Of a DNA stretch of 64,000 nt, positions 58,787 through 64,000 are shown one piece after another. A program made the position numbers and the translations under genes. Numbering within the stretch: position 1 is the stretch's first letter; the number at the start of each line of letters is the position of its first letter. The stretch is taken from positions 18,167 to 82,166 of the forward strand of contig NZ_JAKXMK010000046.1 of assembly GCF_022524485.1 (NCBI RefSeq). The letters run 5' to 3'. This DNA comes from Pseudonocardia alaniniphila (GTDB lineage Bacteria; Actinomycetota; Actinomycetes; Mycobacteriales; Pseudonocardiaceae). A model generated the notes under the pieces. That model did not search any database and had not been told where the DNA came from. It was given only the letters and a program-made list of their open reading frames with translations.

Positions 58787-61700
58787 GTGCTCACGCCCGC
58801 ACGGTCGGTGACACCGCCCGAGCCGGACAGTCCTCGGAAACCGCAGCCCGGCGGTCGTGGCAGCCATGACGTGACCCCACCCCTGCGCACATCGCGCGGG
58901 CCGCGCCACGCCGTGTTCGTCCTGGGACTGATCACCGTGCTGGCCGCTGTGGCGTTCCCGTTCGCGCCGGTGCACCAACCCGACGTCCGCTACAGCTGGA
59001 CGGCATCGGACGGGCCTGCCGCTATCCCGCTCATGCCGTACCAGCCGGTCGATCTCACCGCCACGGCGAGCTGCGCCGTAGCTCGCGTCGACGGCGGACC
59101 CGGCGGCCCCCCGGTGAGCCGGGAGCTGCTCTCCACGGTGCCTCTGCGACCCGACGCCACGGCCGAGCCACTGTACGGCCTGCGACTCACCGCCTCCGGC
59201 GACGAGGTGCGGGTCATGAGCGCGGGCGTGGATCTCGGTGCCGTGCCCCTCCCGCGGGGCGCGTGCACCCTCACCGTCCACTCCGACCCGGAACGCACGG
59301 AAGTACTGGTCGACGACACTCCGGTACTCACCCGCACCGGCGACGTGCGACCCGACGTGGCCGGCGCGTTCAGCGACGTGCAGACCGGCGTCACCCTGTC
59401 GCTGCGCACCGACACCCGCTTCCAGACCACCATCTCCGCGATCAAGACCGCGCTGGCCGTGGTGTGCGTCCTCGGGCTGCTCGGCATGCTCGTGGCGCTG
59501 CGCCGCGCCGACCGCGCGGTCACCCCGCCGGTGCGGTTGCTCCCACGCCGCTGGTGGCGGCCGCGCCCGGTCGACGGCGCGGTCGTCGCACTGTTGGGGG
59601 TCTGGTGGCTCGTGGGCGCGATCACCGTGGACGACGGCTATATCGCGGGCATCGTCCGCAGCATCGGGAGCAACGGGTTCATCGGCAACGTCTACCGCTG
59701 GCTGAACGCGCCGGAGGCCCCGTTCAGCTGGTTCTACGACGTCTACTACGCCTGGTCGCTCATCTCGCCCTCCACGTTGTGGATGCGGCTGCCGTCGGTC
59801 CTGCTCGGGCTGCTGTGCTGGTGGCTCCTCTCCCGGCTCGTGCTCCCCCGCCTGGGCCGCTTCGCCGCAGGGCGAGCCGCGCCGTGGCTCGCCGCGCTGG
59901 CGCTCGCCACCTGGTGGGTGCCGCTCAACCTCGGGCTGCGCCCGGAGCCGTGGGTCGCCGTCGGCACGCTCGCGGTCTTCCTCGCCGTCGAACGGGCGGT
60001 GGCCTGCCGCAGGATCACGCCGCTCGTCGTCGGCCTCCTGCTCGCGGGCGTCACCACCGCGGTGACGCCCGCCGGACTGATGGCGTTCACGCCGTTCCTC
60101 GCCGGCGCGCTGCCCGTGCTGCGGCTGCTGCGCGCCCGCCGCGACCTGCACGTCCTGCCGGTGCTCACCGCGATCGTGGCCGCTCCGGCCGCCGCGGTGC
60201 TGCTGATGGTGACCGACCAGAGCCTCGCCGGGATGCTCGAGGCCACGAGGGTCCGCACGCTGATCGGCGGCGGGATGCCGTGGTACCAGGAGTACGAGCG
60301 CTACTCGGCGCTGCTGGCGCCGGGATCATTCGAGGGTTCGATCGGGCGGCGCGCCGCGGTGCTCCTCACGCTGCTCGCAGCGGCGGGTGTGCTGTGGGCG
60401 CTGCGGGGATCGCGCACCGGCATCGCCACCGGCCCGGCGCGTCGACTGGTGCTCGGCTTCCTGCTCTCCCTGGCCACGCTGACCGCCAGCCCGACGAAGT
60501 GGACCCAGCACTTCGGTGACCTCGCCGGCTACGGGGCAGCAGTGCTGGTGCTCGGGATGGTGGCGTGGTCGGCGGCGGCACCGCGACAAGCGAACGTGGA
60601 GCGCCCGTCCGCTGCGCAGGCGTGGGTACCGCGAGGACTGCTGGTGCAGCGCCCGGTCTCCCTGCGCGAGCAGCCACATCGGATGCTCACCGCCCTCGGT
60701 GCGGTGACGGTGGTCGGGGCGTTGGTGCTGGCCGGCTACAACATCTGGCCGTACGCGAGCAACTGGTTCACGCCGAGCTTCTCCACCACGCCCCCACAGC
60801 TGGCGAACATCCCGGTGGCCACCATCGCCCTCATCGCAGGCGGCGTGGGTGTGGGCGTGCTGATCGTGCGGTCGGCGTGGCTGCGCGCAGGCGGGGCCAC
60901 CGGTGTCGCCGTGCCGCGCTGGGTGCCCGGCCCCACGCCTCTGGTCGCCCTCCTCCTCGTGGTCGTGCTGGCCCTGCAGGTGCTGAGCTTCGTTCGGGTG
61001 GCCGTGGCACACCGCGACAGCTACACGCTCGCCTCCGACAGCATCGCCACGCTGCGCGGCGAACCCTGCGGGCTGCAGCGGCTGCTGTCCGTCGAGACCG
61101 ACCCCGTGGACGGGCTGCTGCCGATCGCCGCCGGCTCACCGACCGGCCGCACCCTGCCCGTCGACGTCGGGAGGAGCACGATGCCGGGCATCGCGGTCGC
61201 CGGCCGCATGACCACGGCCTGGTTCCGGCTCGATCCGCAACAGCGTGCCGGCGCCCTCCCCGTCGTCGTCACGACCTCGGGTGAGACCCAGCCGGGCGAC
61301 GTGCTCACCGTCGAGTTCGGGGTGGGCGACCGGGTGATCGAGGGCCGGCCCGTCACCGCCGACAGCCTCGGCCCGACCGACCACCGCCAGATGGCGCCGC
61401 CAGAGGCCGACACGGTGCGGCTCGCTGTGAACGCACCCAACGCGGGCCCGCGCTCGCCTGCCGTCGCGTCGCTCCCGCGGGTGCCCCGGCTCACCCCGAT
61501 GACCGAGGTCCTGCCGCCGGGCACCAACGCGATCCTCGACTGGCCGATCGCGTTCCTCTTCCCCTGCCTCACCCCCGAGCCGTTGCCACTCGGCACCGCC
61601 GGGCTCGCGCAGTGGCGCGTCGGACCACCGGCGTCCGATCCGTCCGCGGGAATCACCTATTCGGCTGGTTTCGGCGGTCCTTTCGCAGCACCCCGGCTCA

Positions 61701-61885
61701 TCGTCACCGAGCAGCGGATGCCCACCTACCTGCAGGGCGATCCCACCCGCGACGCCGCGCAGCTCTACCGGTGGAATGTCGAGGAACCGCTGGCCAGGCC
61801 CGTACCGGTCATCACCGACCGCACGGTGGCAGGGTGGGAGCGCAACGGTCACGCGCGGGTGCCCGGACTCGATCCTGTGGGCTGA
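58787..61885 (+). CDS. Emb-type arabinosyltransferase (second copy)
   Basis: A 1032-residue paralogue of the preceding protein with the same order: a helix ending VAFPFAPVHQP, an extracytoplasmic domain, the acidic loop ITVDDGYIAGIVRSIGSNG near residue 282 with the EmbB-like GNVYRWLNAPEAPFSWFYDV, STLWMRLPSVLLGLLCWWLL (M333 corresponds to EmbB Met306), and a C-terminal domain with ILDWPIAFLFPCLTPEP. It is closer to mycobacterial EmbB in the ethambutol region than the first copy. The pair probably forms a heterodimer like EmbA-EmbB. It is followed 83 bp later by glfT2. Confidence 0.93.
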   Translation: MLTPARSVTPPEPDSPRKPQPGGRGSHDVTPPLRTSRGPRHAVFVLGLITVLAAVAFPFAPVHQPDVRYSWTASDGPAAIPLMPYQPVDLTATASCAVARVDGGPGGPPVSRELLSTVPLRPDATAEPLYGLRLTASGDEVRVMSAGVDLGAVPLPRGACTLTVHSDPERTEVLVDDTPVLTRTGDVRPDVAGAFSDVQTGVTLSLRTDTRFQTTISAIKTALAVVCVLGLLGMLVALRRADRAVTPPVRLLPRRWWRPRPVDGAVVALLGVWWLVGAITVDDGYIAGIVRSIGSNGFIGNVYRWLNAPEAPFSWFYDVYYAWSLISPSTLWMRLPSVLLGLLCWWLLSRLVLPRLGRFAAGRAAPWLAALALATWWVPLNLGLRPEPWVAVGTLAVFLAVERAVACRRITPLVVGLLLAGVTTAVTPAGLMAFTPFLAGALPVLRLLRARRDLHVLPVLTAIVAAPAAAVLLMVTDQSLAGMLEATRVRTLIGGGMPWYQEYERYSALLAPGSFEGSIGRRAAVLLTLLAAAGVLWALRGSRTGIATGPARRLVLGFLLSLATLTASPTKWTQHFGDLAGYGAAVLVLGMVAWSAAAPRQANVERPSAAQAWVPRGLLVQRPVSLREQPHRMLTALGAVTVVGALVLAGYNIWPYASNWFTPSFSTTPPQLANIPVATIALIAGGVGVGVLIVRSAWLRAGGATGVAVPRWVPGPTPLVALLLVVVLALQVLSFVRVAVAHRDSYTLASDSIATLRGEPCGLQRLLSVETDPVDGLLPIAAGSPTGRTLPVDVGRSTMPGIAVAGRMTTAWFRLDPQQRAGALPVVVTTSGETQPGDVLTVEFGVGDRVIEGRPVTADSLGPTDHRQMAPPEADTVRLAVNAPNAGPRSPAVASLPRVPRLTPMTEVLPPGTNAILDWPIAFLFPCLTPEPLPLGTAGLAQWRVGPPASDPSAGITYSAGFGGPFAAPRLIVTEQRMPTYLQGDPTRDAAQLYRWNVEEPLARPVPVITDRTVAGWERNGHARVPGLDPVG

Positions 61886-61968
61886 CCCCCGTCGGGTCCG
61901 GCCCTCCGCTTGCTCCACAATGAGCCCACCAGCAACGCCCCCGACCGAGGACGAGGACGGCCGACTCC

Positions 61969-63894
61969 ATGCTTCGGATACCGGAAATCACGGACACGGC
62001 GGTGCCACTGCACCCCGACGCCGAGCTCGCGGAACCGGAGTCGACGGCCGACGGTCTACGGTCACGCCTCGTCGTCCAGCGCGGACTGTTCTTCGGTCCC
62101 TCGGCCCGAGTCCCGGAGGACCTGTACTCGGTCGTCGACAAGGGCGCCGCCCGTCGCGAGCGCACCCGCGTCACACTCGAACCGAACACCCGTGTCAGCA
62201 CCAACACCTACTTCGGCCGGCTCCACGCCACCTACTGGCAGCGGTGGACGGACGTCCGCGAGATCGAGGTCCAGGCGGTCGTCAGCGGCACGGGCCGGGT
62301 GCGCCTGATGGCCTCCGACACCAACAAGGTGTGGCGCATCGTCGAGGCCCATGAGGTCCAGGACACCGACGAGCGCACGATCCGGCTGACGGGGCCTGTC
62401 GACCGGTTCATCGACGGCGGCGGCATGTGGCTGGAGCTCACCACCGAGACCGGTCAGCTGACGGTGTCGGACGTCCGGTGGACCGTTCCCGACGCCCGCC
62501 CCGGTCTGCGCACCGACGTCGTGATCTGCACGTACAACCGGGTGGAGGACTGCCTCAACACGCTGGCGGCCATGGCCTCCGACCCGCAGGCCCTGAGCTG
62601 TGTGGGCGCCGTGCAGGTCGTCGACCAGGGCAGCGACCCGCTGGAGTCCCGGCCCCGGTTCGCGGAGATCGCCGAGGCGCTCGGCGAGCGGCTGCGCTAC
62701 GTGCGCCAGCCCAACCTCGGCGGTGCAGGCGGGTTCACCCGCGGGCTGTTCGACGCCACGAAGGGCGACCCCGAGGATCACGCCGACGTCCTGCTCATGG
62801 ACGACGACGTGCTGCTCGACCCCGAGATCATCGTCCGGCTCACCGCGTTCGCCGCCAACACCCGCCACCCCACGATCGTGGGCGGGCAGATGCTCAACCT
62901 GCTGCACCCCGCCCACCTGCACATCTCCGCCGAGTACGCCGACCCGGAGCTGCTGCAGGTCGGCATGCCCGTCCCCGGTGCGCTCCGCGAGGCGTACCTG
63001 CTCGGGATCGACGAGCGGCAGCTGCCGATCAACCAGGAACGCCGCGTCGACACCGAGTACAACGGCTGGTGGTCGTGCCTGATCCCGGCCGAGATCGTGC
63101 GGACGATCGGCTATCCGCTGCCGCTGTTCTTCCAGTGGGACGACATCGAGTACGGCTACCGTGCCCGTTCCCACGGCTTCCCGACCGTCGCCCTGCCCGG
63201 AGCCGGCGTATGGCACGCCGACTTCGGGTGGAAGGACTGGGACGAGTGGCACCGGTACTTCAACATGCGCAACGGCCTCATCACCGCGGCGCTGCACACC
63301 GACTTCTCGATTCGGCGCATCACCAGGCGCCTCGGGCAGCTGCTCTCGCAGTACGTGATCAGCATGCAGTACGGGCTGTCGGCCACACTGCTGCAGGCCG
63401 TTGAGGACTTCCTCGACGGCCCCGAGATCCTGCGCGACGGCTCGGCTGCCGCGGCCGCCGAGATCCGGCGGATCCGGGCCGGCTACGAGGAGACGGCCAT
63501 GCGCCCGGTCTCGGAGGTACCTGACGACTTCCGCGAGCTGCAGGTCATTCGCGCCGCCAACCCTCCCGGCAGCGAGCGCCTCACGTGGATCAAGCGCGCC
63601 GCGTACCTGCTCACCGACCGGTCGGTGCACCGCACCGGGTTCGTCCCCGCGGGCGACGCGCACTGGTGGCACGTCTCCACGTTCGAGCGCGCCGTGGTCA
63701 CGGACATGTCCGAGCAGGGCATCCGGGTACGCACCCGCGACAAGGAGCTGGCCCTGCAACTCACGAAGCGTGCTGCGCGCACCTTCCGCCGCTTCGTGAA
63801 GGAGGGCCCCACGGCCGCGCGGCGCTACCGCGCGGAGATGGGCAACCTCACCAGCAGGGCGAACTGGGCACGGCTCTACGGCCTCGACGACTAG
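61969..63894 (+). CDS. glfT2: Galactofuranosyltransferase GlfT2
   Basis: A 641-residue bifunctional polymerase that extends the galactan with alternating beta-1,5 and beta-1,6 galactofuranose from UDP-Galf. The N-terminal beta-sandwich (1-170) precedes the GT-A domain: DVVICTYNRVEDCLNTL, RQPNLGGAGGFTRGLFD, the metal site DDD (278-280), FFQWDDIEYGYRARSHGF with the catalytic Asp, and GVWHADFGWKDWDEWHRYF with the metal-binding His. The C-terminal helical domain completes the usual length of about 640. It acts at the cytoplasmic face of the membrane after GlfT1, encoded 27 kb away in this window. No strong ribosome site precedes the ATG. Confidence 0.95.
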   Translation: MLRIPEITDTAVPLHPDAELAEPESTADGLRSRLVVQRGLFFGPSARVPEDLYSVVDKGAARRERTRVTLEPNTRVSTNTYFGRLHATYWQRWTDVREIEVQAVVSGTGRVRLMASDTNKVWRIVEAHEVQDTDERTIRLTGPVDRFIDGGGMWLELTTETGQLTVSDVRWTVPDARPGLRTDVVICTYNRVEDCLNTLAAMASDPQALSCVGAVQVVDQGSDPLESRPRFAEIAEALGERLRYVRQPNLGGAGGFTRGLFDATKGDPEDHADVLLMDDDVLLDPEIIVRLTAFAANTRHPTIVGGQMLNLLHPAHLHISAEYADPELLQVGMPVPGALREAYLLGIDERQLPINQERRVDTEYNGWWSCLIPAEIVRTIGYPLPLFFQWDDIEYGYRARSHGFPTVALPGAGVWHADFGWKDWDEWHRYFNMRNGLITAALHTDFSIRRITRRLGQLLSQYVISMQYGLSATLLQAVEDFLDGPEILRDGSAAAAAEIRRIRAGYEETAMRPVSEVPDDFRELQVIRAANPPGSERLTWIKRAAYLLTDRSVHRTGFVPAGDAHWWHVSTFERAVVTDMSEQGIRVRTRDKELALQLTKRAARTFRRFVKEGPTAARRYRAEMGNLTSRANWARLYGLDD

Positions 63895-63916
63895 GAGCGC
63901 GCTGAACGACTCGGCC

Positions 63917-64000
63917 CTACTGCGCGGCGCCCTCGCGGCGTTGTCGTCGGGCCCGATACAACAGCGGTATCGGCCCCTCCTCCGCCTTGCGATCGCCCGG
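63917..64000 (-). CDS. Possible C-terminal end of a convergent gene (cut by the window edge)
   Basis: On the minus strand an open frame of 27 codons enters from the window edge and ends at a TAG (63917-63919). The sequence KAEEGPIPLLYRARRQRREG looks like a plausible basic protein tail. The plus strand is also open here, so the choice is uncertain, and too little is visible to name a function. Confidence 0.25.
   Translation of the reverse strand, partial: PGDRKAEEGPIPLLYRARRQRREGAAQ
63949..63977. terminator. Hairpin downstream of glfT2
   Basis: GGGCCCGATAC (63949-63959) pairs with GTATCGGCCCC (63967-63977) with one mismatch and a 7-nt loop, 54 bp after the glfT2 stop. It could be a terminator, or part of the adjacent gene's end. 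Confidence 0.4.

Noticed and set aside
62062..63759. 565-codon minus-strand open frame opposite glfT2
   Set aside because: Shadow frame of a well-recognised enzyme.
1..64000. CRISPR arrays, insertion sequences and rRNA
   Set aside because: No regularly spaced direct repeats, transposase motifs or rRNA-like sequence were seen anywhere in the window.

Overview
The window looks like a chromosomal segment of a high-GC actinobacterium with an arabinogalactan wall, most likely a Pseudonocardia-like member of the Pseudonocardiales. The evidence is very GC-rich codon usage with many GTG starts, a bacterial proteasome activator (Bpa, C-terminal GQYL), a full set of late arabinogalactan genes (Wzm, Wzt, GlfT1, GlfT2, DprE1, DprE2, GtrA, AftB and two Emb-type arabinosyltransferases), and no mycolic-acid genes. 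No transposase, prophage, CRISPR array or rRNA was seen. There is one tRNA, tRNA-Ser(TGA).

Region 1 (1-19.3 kb) is mixed housekeeping and metabolism: a dienelactone-hydrolase fragment, an aromatic aminotransferase (pat), a GlsB-type membrane protein, an atypical OmpR-type regulator divergent from a secreted GH16 glucanase, a luciferase-like oxidoreductase, an M3 peptidase, Nudix, arylamine N-acetyltransferase, a GMC oxidoreductase, an M18 aminopeptidase, an ankyrin protein, an MpaB-like protein, and an FAD monooxygenase divergent from a GAF-type activator with a repeated GGGTTGCAA site between them. Convergent gene pairs are separated by perfect or near-perfect hairpins.

Region 2 (19.4-27.6 kb) is accessory and more disturbed. 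It holds a RibD/DHFR-like reductase, a 5'-truncated beta-carbonic anhydrase abutting a strong hairpin, a TetR plus VC0807-type membrane pair, a second GMC oxidoreductase, a broken methyltransferase, an intact methyltransferase, an aldo/keto reductase, an isochorismatase-like hydrolase and a VOC protein, with several A+T-richer gaps.

Region 3 (27.7-63.9 kb) is the cell-envelope locus. After ypfJ, a cupin, a GNAT, a quinone reductase and bpa comes wzm-wzt-glfT1, for galactan initiation and export. Next is a four-gene operon (34.9-40.5 kb) that I consider the most interesting part of the window: a processive, hyaluronan-synthase-like GT2, a membrane-anchored beta-helix protein, a beta-helix lipoprotein and a UDP-glucose dehydrogenase. 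This gives the parts for making, modifying and externalising a uronic-acid-containing polysaccharide, preceded by a conspicuous A+T-rich leader. Then follow gtrA, a DUF885 peptidase-like gene, a DUF1707 protein, dprE1-dprE2 (DPA synthesis; the benzothiazinone-target cysteine is threonine here), a lipoprotein, an acyltransferase, a nitroreductase, aftB, a methyltransferase-GT4-flippase operon, two emb genes and glfT2.

Thirteen genes carry a TANNNT hexamer 6-7 nt before the start codon, which suggests widespread leaderless transcription and was used to fix several starts. All functional calls are from reading motifs; no database search was run.
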